Source: Planctomycetota bacterium (GTDB taxonomy: Bacteria; Planctomycetota; Planctomycetia; Gemmatales; Gemmataceae). Taken from it: a stretch of 64,000 nt of DNA. The stretch covers positions 41,239-105,238 of the forward strand of contig RFZJ01000004.1 in assembly GCA_009920765.1 (NCBI GenBank). Reading direction: 5' to 3'. Position numbers and translations under genes: made by a program. Below the pieces are notes generated by a model. It ran no database searches and was not told the origin of the DNA. It worked only from the letters and a program-made list of their open reading frames with translations. This document shows positions 27,948 through 36,913 of the stretch, piece by piece (the stretch's first letter is position 1; each line of letters starts with the position of its first letter).

Positions 27948-28394
27948 ATGATGACAGATCCGATTTCTGATATGCTCACTCGAATTCGTAATGCCAATCG
28001 TATTGAGCGTCCTCTTGTGGATATGGATTCCACCAATTTTAAAATCAATGTTGCTAAAGTTCTTAAGGATGAGGGTTTTATTGTTGATTACCAGGTAGGT
28101 ACTTTGCAAAAAGATGCCCATGGTGCAAAAGTATTGCATCCTGAGACCGATCTAAGCAAATCACACCTTATTCTTCGGGTTTTTCTCAAATATGGCCCTG
28201 AAGGTGAAAAAGTAATCAGGCATATTGAAAGAAGTAGTAAACCTGGGCGGAGATTTTATTGCAGAAGCAACCAGTTAAGGCCGGTCCTTGATGGATTGGG
28301 GATCAGTGTGCTGTCAACCAGCCAAGGCGTTATGAGTGATCGTGTAGCCCGCGTCAAGAAATTGGGCGGCGAAATGATTTGTAAGGTTTGGTAA
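27948..28394 (+). CDS. rpsH: Ribosomal protein S8
   Basis: S8 (148 residues) binds the 16S central domain and in E. coli represses the spc operon. 'DPISDMLTRIRNA' and 'STSQGVMSDRVARVKKLGGE' are diagnostic. Two ATG codons (27948 and 27951) are adjacent. A short inserted segment of about 12 residues near residue 48 makes it longer than E. coli S8 (about 130). Confidence 0.95.
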   Translation: MMTDPISDMLTRIRNANRIERPLVDMDSTNFKINVAKVLKDEGFIVDYQVGTLQKDAHGAKVLHPETDLSKSHLILRVFLKYGPEGEKVIRHIERSSKPGRRFYCRSNQLRPVLDGLGISVLSTSQGVMSDRVARVKKLGGEMICKVW

Positions 28395-28410
28395 ACTAAG
28401 GGATCTTCCC

Positions 28411-28962
28411 ATGTCGAAAATTGGTAAAAAATTAATTGTAGTCCCAGCAACTATCAAAGTTAAAATTGATGGTGGCAAACTTTTCTTGGAGGGGCCCAAG
28501 GGAAAGCTTGATTTGGTTCCTCACCAGAATATCAAAATAAGCTTTAACGATGCAGCTAAAACCATTCATGTTGAACGCATTAATGATGAGCGTATAAGTA
28601 AGTCTGTTCACGGTCTTACCCGTACATTGATTGCTAACATGGTGGAAGGTGTTCTTAAGGGCTTTGAAAAAAGACTTAGAATCGAAGGTATTGGTTATCA
28701 AGCAAAAATGGATAAGAAAGCTGTGGAGCTTACTGTTGGTTTTGCCAATAAAATCAAGGTTCAACCTCCTGAAGGTGTAACTGTTGAGGTCCCAGAACCA
28801 ACAGTTGTTCTTGTGAAAGGTGCGGACAAACAAATGGTTGGTCAGTTTGCTGCTGATGTCCGGGCAGTTCGTCCCCCTGAACCTTACAAGGGCAAGGGTA
28901 TTCGTTACGATTATGAAGTAGTACGTCGCAAAGAAGGTAAAGCCTTCGGTAGCGGTGGTTAA
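28411..28962 (+). CDS. rplF: Ribosomal protein L6
   Basis: L6 (183 residues) lies near the factor-binding site. 'VSIKGPKG'-like 'LFLEGPKGKL' in repeat 1 and 'RIEGIGYQAKMDKKAVELTVG' plus 'PPEPYKGKGIRYDYEVVRRKEGK' in repeat 2 are the usual signatures, each only partly quoted. Confidence 0.96.
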   Translation: MSKIGKKLIVVPATIKVKIDGGKLFLEGPKGKLDLVPHQNIKISFNDAAKTIHVERINDERISKSVHGLTRTLIANMVEGVLKGFEKRLRIEGIGYQAKMDKKAVELTVGFANKIKVQPPEGVTVEVPEPTVVLVKGADKQMVGQFAADVRAVRPPEPYKGKGIRYDYEVVRRKEGKAFGSGG

Positions 28963-28978
28963 GGTTGGAAGATAAAAA

Positions 28979-29347
28979 ATGAGCGAACAAAAGCTAAAAG
29001 AATCTAGAAGAATCCGCAGGCAAAATCACGTTCGAAGGACTGTGGTTGGATCTGCGACAAGGCCAAGGCTTACTGTGTTTCGAAGCTCGAAACACATCTA
29101 TGCACAGCTAATTGATGACAACAACGGTTGTACCCTTGCATCAGCAAGTAGCAACAGTCCGGAAGTGAAAAAGGCATTACCCTATGGTGGTAATGTTCTA
29201 GCTGCTAAAGCCGTTGGCAAACGAATTGCTGATGCTGCTAAAGCTAAAGGCATTTTGAAAGTGGCTTTTGATCGTGGCTATTATCGTTATCATGGCAGGA
29301 TTAAAGCGCTTGCTGATGCTGCTCGTGAAGGTGGTTTGCAGTTTTAA
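28979..29347 (+). CDS. rplR: Ribosomal protein L18
   Basis: L18 (122 residues) carries 5S rRNA. '[20 protein letters not shown]' and '[20 protein letters not shown]' match the family. It lies between rplF and rpsE. Confidence 0.96.
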   Translation: MSEQKLKESRRIRRQNHVRRTVVGSATRPRLTVFRSSKHIYAQLIDDNNGCTLASASSNSPEVKKALPYGGNVLAAKAVGKRIADAAKAKGILKVAFDRGYYRYHGRIKALADAAREGGLQF

Positions 29348-29389
29348 TTTTCATCCAGATAGTTTTCCCATAACAGGTATTTAGAGATC

Positions 29390-29887
29390 ATGGCAAAAGA
29401 TCGGGAACCAAAACAAGAAGAACTTCAAGACCGCGTGATTAAAATCCGCAGGTCTGCAACAGTGGTCAAAGGTGGCCGTCGTTTTAGCTTCAACGCATTA
29501 GTCGTTGTAGGCGATATGCGTGGCAGAGTTGCTGTGGGCTACGGCAAAGCCAAGGAAGTACCTCCCGCCGTAGAGAAAGCAACCAAAGATGCTCAGGGAG
29601 CAATTAAAAGATCAAGAAGAGTATCCCTCCGTGGTGATACAATTCCCCATCGTGTGATTGGTCGCTTTGGTGCCAGCCGTGTAATTATGGTTCCTGCAGG
29701 ACCTGGTACTGGTGTTAAAGCTGGTGCTGGTGTTCGAGATGTACTTGAAGTTTGTGGTGTTAAAAACATACTTACGAAAGTACATGGTAGTACAAACCCA
29801 ATCAATCTCGTTAAAGCAACAATTGAAGGCTTGCAACAACTTCGATCACGTTCTGAAGTTGCAATGCTTCGTGGAGTTACCCTCTAA
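29390..29887 (+). CDS. rpsE: Ribosomal protein S5
   Basis: S5 (165 residues) acts in decoding fidelity and assembly. 'VVKGGRRFSFNALVVVGD', 'GRVAVGYGKAKEVP' and 'AGPGTGVKAGAGVRDVLEVCG' are diagnostic. Its stop overlaps the rplO start by one base (TAATG), so rpmD (L30), which usually lies between them, is absent. Confidence 0.97.
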   Translation: MAKDREPKQEELQDRVIKIRRSATVVKGGRRFSFNALVVVGDMRGRVAVGYGKAKEVPPAVEKATKDAQGAIKRSRRVSLRGDTIPHRVIGRFGASRVIMVPAGPGTGVKAGAGVRDVLEVCGVKNILTKVHGSTNPINLVKATIEGLQQLRSRSEVAMLRGVTL

Positions 29888-30381
29888 TGGATCTGACACA
29901 AGTACACAAAGGCGTAAGTAAGCTTAAAACTAAAAAGCGCGTAGGTCGTGGTGTTGGTAGCGGTCATGGAAAAACTGCATCCCGTGGCCATAAAGGCCAA
30001 TGGGCAAGTGCAGGCGCTGACAAGCCAATTGCTGTGTTCGAAGGTGGACAAATGCAATTGTTCCGCAGGATACCAAAGCGTGGCTTCAGCCATGGCATGT
30101 GGGACAAAAAATTTCATGTTGTTAACTTGGGAGCGATTGATGCCCATTTTAATAACGGAGATACTGTTGATCCTGAATCAGTAAAGAAAAAAGGTTTGGC
30201 AAACGGTCCTTCAGATGGTATTCGAATTCTTGCAAAAGGCGAACTTTCAAAGAAGCTTACCGTTCGGGCCCACCATGTTTCCAAATCTGCAATGGAAAAG
30301 ATTATCGCCAAGGGTGGCGTTGTTGAGATTATTCCACCACCCGCGAAGCCTGTAAGAAATAAAATGGGAACCAAGTCTTAG
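29887..30381 (+). CDS. rplO: Ribosomal protein L15
   Basis: L15 (164 residues) is a late 50S assembly protein. 'KRVGRGVGSGHGKTASRGHKGQ' and 'FEGGQMQLFRRIPKRGF' are diagnostic, each given only in part. The coding end overlaps a terminator-like hairpin at 30369-30409. Confidence 0.96.
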   Translation: MDLTQVHKGVSKLKTKKRVGRGVGSGHGKTASRGHKGQWASAGADKPIAVFEGGQMQLFRRIPKRGFSHGMWDKKFHVVNLGAIDAHFNNGDTVDPESVKKKGLANGPSDGIRILAKGELSKKLTVRAHHVSKSAMEKIIAKGGVVEIIPPPAKPVRNKMGTKS

Positions 30382-30409
30382 TTTTAAGACCTTGGTTTCT
30401 TTATTTTTT
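30369..30409 (+). terminator. Terminator-like hairpin between rplO and secY
   Basis: ACCAAG-TCTTA pairs with TAAGA-CCTTGGT (one bulged base), followed by TTTCTTTATTTTTTG. The stem overlaps the rplO stop codon. It may reduce or regulate secY expression rather than stop it fully, because secY onward has no clear promoter of its own. Confidence 0.55.
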
Positions 30410-30515
30410 GTTTCTTTCATGCGGCTGAAGATTACCGTTCTGGGAATAGATTAAGGGTAATCCGGATTGTTCTCAATTGGCAATCTGCGGTAAACCCCAC
30501 TGCAGGAGCCAAAGT

Positions 30516-31883
30516 ATGGGTAAATTTAGTGCTATTTTAGCTATTCCGGAATTACGGAATAAAATCCTTATAACACTTTTATTTCTCGCCGTCTACAGGG
30601 TTGGTTATTCCATTCCTCTTCCTTTTGTTGATCAAAGCTTAATGAACCGAAACGTCGGTCAAGGTGGCCCATTGGGCGACATTCTTGGATATGTTTCTTT
30701 GTTCAGCGGTGGCGACTTAAGTAATGCGACTCTTTTTGGTTTGGGCATTATGCCCTACATTTCTGCATCAATTATTTTCCAATTGCTTGGTGCTGTTTAT
30801 CCTCCTTTGGAAAAGCTTCAAAAAGAAGGAGAATCTGGTCGCAAAAAAATCAATAACTATACACGTTGGGCGACTGTTGTAATCTGTTTCTTTCAGGCAT
30901 TTATGTATGTTCAATTTATTATGCAACCATCCTCCAGGGGTGGGCAAGGTTTTGCTTTGACTCAACCAGTAGATTACAATGTTGGGTTTTACTGGATCAC
31001 CATGGTCCTTATGATGACAACCGGCACAATGTTCCTTATGTGGATGGGAGAGCAAATTGATGAATACGGAATTGGTAACGGTATCAGTTTGATCATCATG
31101 GCTGGTATTGTTGCAAGAATTCCCGCTGCAACGGCTTCATTACTTTTCGAAAACGGTAAGTTCAAAGAATCTATTTTTACGCTTGGTGGCGGTTCCAGCC
31201 AAGACATCAGCTTTGAAAAACTCGTTGTATTAATACTTCTTTTTGTAGTTGTAGTGGTTGCAGTAATTGCAATTACAAAAGCCCAAAGAAGAATACCAAC
31301 ACAATCAGCAAAACATGTACGCGGTCGAAAAGTGTTTGGTGGGACCAGGCAGTTCTTACCTTTAAAGGTAAATCAAGCCGGTGTTATGCCGGTGATTTTT
31401 GCAAGCAGCTTGCTTATACTTCCCTACTTTGTATTCAACTTTATTTCTAGTGCCACAGAGTGGAGCTGGGCTATTGCCCTTAAAGATACATTTGAAAGGC
31501 AAGGCTGGGCATACACTGTTCTATTTGTTGTGATGATTTATATTTTCTGCTACTTCTGGACTGCAATTATTTTTAACCCCAAGGATGTTGCAAATAATTT
31601 GAAAGACTTTGGTAGTTTTATTCCCGGTTACAGGCCAGGAAAGCGAACCGCTGAATATCTTGAAAAAGTTATGATGAGAATAACTTATGTAGGTGCAGCT
31701 TTTCTAGCTATTATCGCAGTCATCCCGACATTAATCACCAGTACAATGGATGTCAGACAAGAAGTTGCAAGTTTTTATGGTGGCACCGGGTTGCTTATTG
31801 TAGTTAGCGTTGCCTTGGATTTAGTTCAAAAAATAAATAGTCATCTTGTGATGCGAAACTATCCTGGACTAACAGAAGATTAG
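30516..31883 (+). CDS. secY: Preprotein translocase subunit SecY
   Basis: SecY (455 residues) is the protein-conducting channel. About ten membrane segments are visible, beginning 'LITLLFLAVYRVGYSIPLP' and including 'YGIGNGISLIIMAGI'. The cytoplasmic loop with 'KVNQAGVMPVIFASSLL' and the loop 'PGYRPGKRTAEYLE' are conserved. I chose the ATG at 30516 because AGGAG lies seven bases upstream; the open frame extends to 30477. SecE is far away at 4671. Confidence 0.96.
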   Translation: MGKFSAILAIPELRNKILITLLFLAVYRVGYSIPLPFVDQSLMNRNVGQGGPLGDILGYVSLFSGGDLSNATLFGLGIMPYISASIIFQLLGAVYPPLEKLQKEGESGRKKINNYTRWATVVICFFQAFMYVQFIMQPSSRGGQGFALTQPVDYNVGFYWITMVLMMTTGTMFLMWMGEQIDEYGIGNGISLIIMAGIVARIPAATASLLFENGKFKESIFTLGGGSSQDISFEKLVVLILLFVVVVVAVIAITKAQRRIPTQSAKHVRGRKVFGGTRQFLPLKVNQAGVMPVIFASSLLILPYFVFNFISSATEWSWAIALKDTFERQGWAYTVLFVVMIYIFCYFWTAIIFNPKDVANNLKDFGSFIPGYRPGKRTAEYLEKVMMRITYVGAAFLAIIAVIPTLITSTMDVRQEVASFYGGTGLLIVVSVALDLVQKINSHLVMRNYPGLTED

Positions 31884-31999
31884 TTTTTTTACCTGGCCGT
31901 CGTTCTGCGTTATATTTTATTTTGTTGATTTGTTTTGGTTTTTAAAACTTGAATTAGGTGCTTGTTTTTACCAAGATCCTGCCTTAGAACGGTTGTTCA

Positions 32000-32650
32000 A
32001 TGCGAATAATTTTAGTAGGTCCTCCTGGATGCGGAAAAGGTACCCAAGCTAAACTTCTTTCAAAAAGAATGAAAGTTGAGCATATTGGTACTGGCGATCT
32101 GCTTAGGGAAGCCATTAGAAATGAAACTTCAGTTGGCCTCCGTGCCAAGCCTTACGTTGAGGTTGGTAATCTTGTTCCAGATGAACTCGTCAATGATCTT
32201 GTTAGCGAACGCTTCCAAAGGGAAGACCGCCCTAAAAGTTTTATTCTTGATGGCTATCCCAGAACCCTAATGCAAGCAAAATCTTTAGACAAAGTACTAG
32301 CCTCACACGGTCTACCTCTTACCGAGGTTATATTGCTTGATGTCTGTGATACAGAAATTGTGAAAAGAGTGACTGGTAGATGGAGTTGCCCCAAATTAGG
32401 TTGTAAAGCAACATTTCATACCCTTAGTAATCCAAGTAAAGTTCCAGGGGTTTGCGATGATTGTCAAACGGTATTAGTCCAGCGCGAAGATGACCATGTT
32501 GAAACGGTAAAATCAAGGCTCACTGTTTATCACAAAGATACAGTTCCCTTGTTGCCATATTATGAGCAATATGGCCTGCTTAAAAAAGTCCATGGAACTG
32601 GAGACATCGAACAAATCTATAAATCCATGGTAAATGAATTAAGCATTTGA
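32000..32650 (+). CDS. adk: Adenylate kinase, zinc-LID type
   Basis: Adenylate kinase (216 residues) catalyses ATP + AMP to 2 ADP in the cytoplasm. The P-loop 'GPPGCGKGTQ' is at residues 7-16, the AMP-binding 'DGYPRT' at 84-89, and the LID carries four cysteines (130, 135, 152, 155) that probably bind zinc. It sits between secY and map, the classic secY-adk-map order. The gap of 116 bases after secY could hold a leader. Confidence 0.95.
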   Translation: MRIILVGPPGCGKGTQAKLLSKRMKVEHIGTGDLLREAIRNETSVGLRAKPYVEVGNLVPDELVNDLVSERFQREDRPKSFILDGYPRTLMQAKSLDKVLASHGLPLTEVILLDVCDTEIVKRVTGRWSCPKLGCKATFHTLSNPSKVPGVCDDCQTVLVQREDDHVETVKSRLTVYHKDTVPLLPYYEQYGLLKKVHGTGDIEQIYKSMVNELSI

Positions 32651-32656
32651 GGACCA

Positions 32657-33466
32657 ATGTTGCGGAATCTTTTTGCAAACAGGCCTGAGTTAAAATCACC
32701 TCGCGAAATCGGGCTTATGCGCGAAGCGGGGAAATTGGTTGCTGCCGCCCTGAAAATGTGCAAAGGAATGGCAAAACCTGGTGTTATAACTTCGGATATT
32801 GATAAAGCAGTTGAAGATTTTTACAAGCAAAACAATGCTCAATCGCTGTTTAAAGGTTATCCAGGTAAAGTCCCCTTCCCCGCAGTTACTTGCATTTCCA
32901 TCAATGAGCAGGTGGTCCATGGAATTCCCGGGGGGAAAATCATCCGCGATGGTGACATTCTTAAAATAGATACTGCTTGCAAACTAAATGGGTGGTGCGC
33001 AGACGCTGCTATCTCGATTCCAATAGGGACAGTAAGTGACGAAAAAAAAAGACTTATTGAAGTAGGTGAACAAGTCTTAAATATTGCTATTCGAGAGTTA
33101 TCCCGTTGCAAATGGTGGACTGAAGTTGCAACAAAAATGCAAAAAGCAGCAGAGGATGCGGGATTTAGTGTTGTAACTCAATATGTGGGGCACGGAATAG
33201 GAAAATTAATGCACGAACATCCTCAAGTGCCAAACTATGTTAACAGAGAAGTTAAAAAGCAAGATTTTAAATTGGAAGAAGGCTTGGTGCTTGCTGTAGA
33301 ACCCATGATAAACATGGGAAAAGCTGAAACAGAAGTCCTAAGGGACTTCTGGACTGTTGTCACTAGGGATGGATTGCCAAGTGTTCACGTTGAACATACT
33401 TTGGCATTAACGAAGGATGGGGTTTTTGTATTAACCGCAGAAGAAGACTTAGTTATAAAAATATAA
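32657..33466 (+). CDS. map: Type I methionine aminopeptidase
   Basis: This dinuclear metallopeptidase (269 residues) removes the initiator methionine from new proteins. Residues that should be metal ligands are D105, D116, H179, E215 and E246, with H89 in the active site ('VVHGIPGG', 'YVGHGIG', 'VEPM', 'HVEHT'). It starts six bases after adk. infA, which often follows map, is not here; the next gene is rpmJ. Confidence 0.95.
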   Translation: MLRNLFANRPELKSPREIGLMREAGKLVAAALKMCKGMAKPGVITSDIDKAVEDFYKQNNAQSLFKGYPGKVPFPAVTCISINEQVVHGIPGGKIIRDGDILKIDTACKLNGWCADAAISIPIGTVSDEKKRLIEVGEQVLNIAIRELSRCKWWTEVATKMQKAAEDAGFSVVTQYVGHGIGKLMHEHPQVPNYVNREVKKQDFKLEEGLVLAVEPMINMGKAETEVLRDFWTVVTRDGLPSVHVEHTLALTKDGVFVLTAEEDLVIKI

Positions 33467-33611
33467 TAAGCTAAATTCCTCATTTTGTTGAAGAATTTGA
33501 AGAAAAACAACGATTTGGACTTGTTTTTTCTATCAACTACTTGCCGAAGCCCCTTATCCATGGTAAAAAAATAGTTTACCTTAAATACCGTCAAAAGGAC
33601 GGGAGTGAAAT

Positions 33612-33725
33612 ATGAAAGTAAGAACTAGTGTAAAACGGATTTGCGAAAAATGCAAATTGGTGCGTCGTCAAGGTAAAGTTTATGTAATTTGCAGCGATCC
33701 TCGCCATAAACAAAGGCAGGGTTGA
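33612..33725 (+). CDS. rpmJ: Ribosomal protein L36
   Basis: The 37-codon ORF '[14 protein letters not shown]' ending 'HKQRQG' is L36. Cysteines 11, 14, 27 and histidine 32 give the zinc-binding form. It is 16 bases from rpsM. GGAG lies eight bases before the ATG at 33612. Confidence 0.95.
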   Translation: MKVRTSVKRICEKCKLVRRQGKVYVICSDPRHKQRQG

Positions 33726-33741
33726 TCAAGGGAGCCAGAGA

Positions 33742-34128
33742 ATGCCGCGTATTTTAGGTGTTGATATTCCGAATGAAAAGCCAACCCATATAGCATTGCG
33801 CTATATTTATGGGATTGGGCCCGCTCTTGCATTGCGCCTATGTGAGGAAGCTCGAGTCGACCCGCTTCGCCGTGCAAAAGAACTTAACGAAGACGATATA
33901 AGTCGATTGGCGAACATTCTTGACCGGGAATATGTAGTGGAAGGGCCTCTTCGCAGGCAAATTCAACAAAATATTGCTCGTTTAAGGGATATCGGATCCT
34001 ACAGGGGCTCAAGGCATCGTCGTAGCCTACCTGTAAGGGGGCAACGAACCAAAACGAACGCCCGAACCAGAAAAGGTCCTAGAAAGACCGTTGCTGGCAA
34101 GAAGGGTGTAAAAGAGCTTAGAGGTTAA
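33742..34128 (+). CDS. rpsM: Ribosomal protein S13
   Basis: S13 (128 residues) contacts the P-site tRNA and the large subunit. '[24 protein letters not shown]' (partly quoted) and '[26 protein letters not shown]' regions match. It opens the alpha-type segment rpsM-rpsK-rpsD-rpoA-rplQ. Confidence 0.96.
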   Translation: MPRILGVDIPNEKPTHIALRYIYGIGPALALRLCEEARVDPLRRAKELNEDDISRLANILDREYVVEGPLRRQIQQNIARLRDIGSYRGSRHRRSLPVRGQRTKTNARTRKGPRKTVAGKKGVKELRG

Positions 34129-34162
34129 TTTTGTAATTTAATTTTCACGGAGATATTCTTTC

Positions 34163-34537
34163 GTGTCCAAGAAGAAAAAACAGCGTCGTAATGTCAGTCG
34201 GGGGGTAGCGCATATACTTGCTACTTTCAACAATACAATAGTTACCATTACTGATACTAATGGTGATACCCTATGTTGTGCATCTGCAGGAACTTGTGCA
34301 TTTAAAGGTAGTAGGAAAAGCACTCCTTTTGCAGCCCAAAGGGCAGCAGAAGAGGCAGCCTCCCGAGCCCTTAAGTTTGGGCTGAAAGAAATCGAAGTCC
34401 GAGTTAAAGGCCCTGGCTCAGGTAGAGAATCAGCAATTACCGCGCTTCAAGCTTCTGGTTTGAATGTAAAGGCAATTGAAGATGTAACGCCACTTCCACA
34501 TAATGGTTGTAGGCCACCTAAGCGTCGTCGTGTATAA
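34163..34537 (+). CDS. rpsK: Ribosomal protein S11
   Basis: S11 (124 residues) is a 30S platform protein. '[21 protein letters not shown]' (partly quoted), '[20 protein letters not shown]' and '[13 protein letters not shown]' are diagnostic. The start is a GTG at 34163 with ACGGAGA upstream. Confidence 0.96.
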   Translation: MSKKKKQRRNVSRGVAHILATFNNTIVTITDTNGDTLCCASAGTCAFKGSRKSTPFAAQRAAEEAASRALKFGLKEIEVRVKGPGSGRESAITALQASGLNVKAIEDVTPLPHNGCRPPKRRRV

Positions 34538-34600
34538 TAGGAAAATGTATCAATCAGGAAGATTTACAACTTTTAACCGCTAGAGATAGTAATAAAATCC

Positions 34601-35233
34601 ATGGCAAGAATCACTGACCCAGTATGTAAAATTTGTCGAAGAGAAGGCGTAAAACTTTATCTTAAGGGCCTTCGTTGTGAATCGCCAAAGTGCGCTATTG
34701 AAAGACGAAATCAGCCACCTGGCATGCATCTTCGCCGTAATAAACCAAGCGAATATGGCATTCGTTTACGTGAAAAGCAAAAGCTTAAAAGGTTCTATGG
34801 TTTGCTTGAGAGGCAGTTCCGAAGATACTTTGAGATTGCCAGCCGCTCAAAACAAAATACTGGTGAAGTTTTGATCACCCTGCTTGAACGCAGGCTTGAC
34901 AATGTTGTTTTCCGCTTAGGTTTTGCCCCAAACCGTGCAGCAGCTCGACAACTTGTTGCTCATGGGCATGTTACGATCAATGGAGTACCAACCGATATTC
35001 CAAGTTTGATCATGAAGCCTAATGATGTGGTTTCAGTTAAAAATCGTAAGCGGTCCATAGACTTGGTGAGACTGCAAGTCCAACAAACTTCGCCCAACGT
35101 TCCAAATTTTTTAACTGTTACAAATCAAGAACCACCTGAAGGAAAAATGACGCGCATGCCAACTCGTGGCGACATGGATCCGCATATTGAAGAAATTCGT
35201 GAACAGTTAATCATTGAATTTTGCTCCCGTTAA
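34601..35233 (+). CDS. rpsD: Ribosomal protein S4, zinc type
   Basis: S4 (210 residues) nucleates 30S assembly and in E. coli represses the alpha operon. Cysteines 9, 12, 26 and 31 form the N-terminal zinc site. The S4 domain 'ERRLDNVVFRLGFAPNRAAARQLVAHGH' follows at about residue 97 (partly quoted). It is followed by rpoA after about 75 bases. Confidence 0.96.
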   Translation: MARITDPVCKICRREGVKLYLKGLRCESPKCAIERRNQPPGMHLRRNKPSEYGIRLREKQKLKRFYGLLERQFRRYFEIASRSKQNTGEVLITLLERRLDNVVFRLGFAPNRAAARQLVAHGHVTINGVPTDIPSLIMKPNDVVSVKNRKRSIDLVRLQVQQTSPNVPNFLTVTNQEPPEGKMTRMPTRGDMDPHIEEIREQLIIEFCSR

Positions 35234-35308
35234 AAACTGGTTTATTTTTTATTTGATAATAATAGGCCCATGATATCGGCCTTAAAATAGTTTAGGAGTG
35301 TTTTAATT

Positions 35309-36304
35309 ATGCGTATTCGATGGCGCGGACTAGAATTACCTAGTAGGGTAAATGGTGACCGTTCAACACTTTCCGACACTTACGGCAAGTTCTACGCAGA
35401 GCCTTTTGAAAGGGGTTTTGGCGTTTCTATTGGCAATAGTATTCGCAGAATTCTTCTTTCTAGTCTAGAAGGAAGTGCAATAACCCAAGTTAAAATCGAA
35501 GGTGTTCAGCACGAAATTACCACCATCCCCGGCGTGGTTGAAGATGTTATTGACATCATCCTTAACATCAAAAGTCTTGTTGTTAAAAACATCAGTGATC
35601 TGCCACAAACAATTCGAATTGAAAAGCATGAAAAAGGCGTGGTTACTGCTGCAAACATTATCACAACTGAAGCAGTTCAGATTATCAATCCCGAACATGT
35701 AATTGCAACACTTACGGATGATGTTCCATTTAAAGTTGAAATGACTGTTGAAAATGGCCGTGGTTATCGTATGGCTGAAGAAAATGTACCAGGTGATCGC
35801 GAAATTGGTGTTATCCCCATCGATTCAAGTTTCACACCGGTTGTTCGAGTAAAGTACGAGATCGAAGACACTCGAGTTGGGCAAAAGACCAACTACGACA
35901 AGTTGATTATGGAAATTTGGACTAACGGTACGGTTACCCCGCAAATGGCACTTGTTGAAGGCGCCAAGATTCTTCGTAAGCATCTTAATCCCTTTATTCA
36001 ATATGCAGAACCCGGCCCAGAAGTTGGCTTGGAGCATATTCAGGAACCTGTTGCATCATCGACTGTTGATGTTGAACTAGAGCGCAAGCTCAATATGAGC
36101 CTTGCTGAATTAGAATTGTCTGTAAGGGCAACTAATTGTTTAGAATCAGAAGGTATTTCTACCGTGCGCGATCTTGTAATGCGTTCCGAAGAAGAATTGC
36201 TTGAAGTTCGTAACTTTGGTGAAACCACCCTTAAAGAAGTTAAGATTAAACTTGATGAGCGAAACCTTAAGCTTGGATTAAGGCCATCTGCTCTTCGTAA
36301 GTAA
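35309..36304 (+). CDS. rpoA: RNA polymerase subunit alpha
   Basis: The alpha subunit (331 residues) seeds polymerase assembly. The N-terminal domain carries '[22 protein letters not shown]' near residue 30. The C-terminal domain ('[22 protein letters not shown]' and '[18 protein letters not shown]') contacts UP elements and activators. GGAG precedes the ATG by about 9 bases. Confidence 0.97.
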   Translation: MRIRWRGLELPSRVNGDRSTLSDTYGKFYAEPFERGFGVSIGNSIRRILLSSLEGSAITQVKIEGVQHEITTIPGVVEDVIDIILNIKSLVVKNISDLPQTIRIEKHEKGVVTAANIITTEAVQIINPEHVIATLTDDVPFKVEMTVENGRGYRMAEENVPGDREIGVIPIDSSFTPVVRVKYEIEDTRVGQKTNYDKLIMEIWTNGTVTPQMALVEGAKILRKHLNPFIQYAEPGPEVGLEHIQEPVASSTVDVELERKLNMSLAELELSVRATNCLESEGISTVRDLVMRSEEELLEVRNFGETTLKEVKIKLDERNLKLGLRPSALRK

Positions 36305-36341
36305 ATTGTAATTTTCCCAACAAAAAAATAGAGATTGAGCC

Positions 36342-36761
36342 ATGCGTCATTTAAGAAGAGGCAGACAACTAGGTAGAAATCAGGAGCATCGAATTGCGTT
36401 GTTCCGAAATCTTACACGTGCCTTATTCACCCACCGCAGAATAATAACTGGTCTTGAAAAAGCCAAGGAAGTTCGAATATTTGCTGAAAAGCTTATAACC
36501 TTGGCAAAAAAAGACACACTGCATGCCCGCAGGCTTGCTCTTTCCAGACTTCGTGACAAAGAAGCTGTTGAACTTCTTTTCAAAGAAATAGCTCCTTTGT
36601 TTGCTAATCGAGCTGGTGGTTATACACGCGTTTTAAAGCGAGAGGAAAGACGCCTTGGTGACGGTGGCCAAACTGCGTTCCTAGAATTGGTATTAGAATC
36701 ACGATCCAAGGAAGTCAGCCCAAGTGCACCTGTAATTATCGATGCAGAAACAAAAAGCTAA
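36342..36761 (+). CDS. rplQ: Ribosomal protein L17
   Basis: L17 (139 residues). 'MRHLRRGRQLGRNQEHRIALF' (partly quoted), 'LFTHRRIITGLEKAKEVR' and 'GGYTRVLKREERRLGDGG' are typical. It closes the long ribosomal-protein cluster; a strong hairpin follows within 15 bases of the stop. Confidence 0.95.
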   Translation: MRHLRRGRQLGRNQEHRIALFRNLTRALFTHRRIITGLEKAKEVRIFAEKLITLAKKDTLHARRLALSRLRDKEAVELLFKEIAPLFANRAGGYTRVLKREERRLGDGGQTAFLELVLESRSKEVSPSAPVIIDAETKS

Positions 36762-36775
36762 CCAAAATATTTAGA

Positions 36776-36820
36776 TAAACGAAGAAAGCCAAGGTATTTT
36801 ACCTTGGCTTTCTTCGTTTA
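36776..36820 (+). terminator. Perfect 21-bp hairpin terminator ending the r-protein cluster
   Basis: The arms at 36776-36796 and 36800-36820 pair perfectly over 21 bp with a three-base loop. The right arm is T-rich (ending TTTCTTCGTTTA). The A-rich left arm means that it could also terminate transcription from the other direction. Confidence 0.85.
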
Positions 36821-36913
36821 CCCATATTAATAAATATCCAACCTAGGGTTGACTCCTTTTTCTTCCGAAGGTATTACCCTTCCATCTGTTTATTTCAATG
36901 GTTGGAGAATGAA

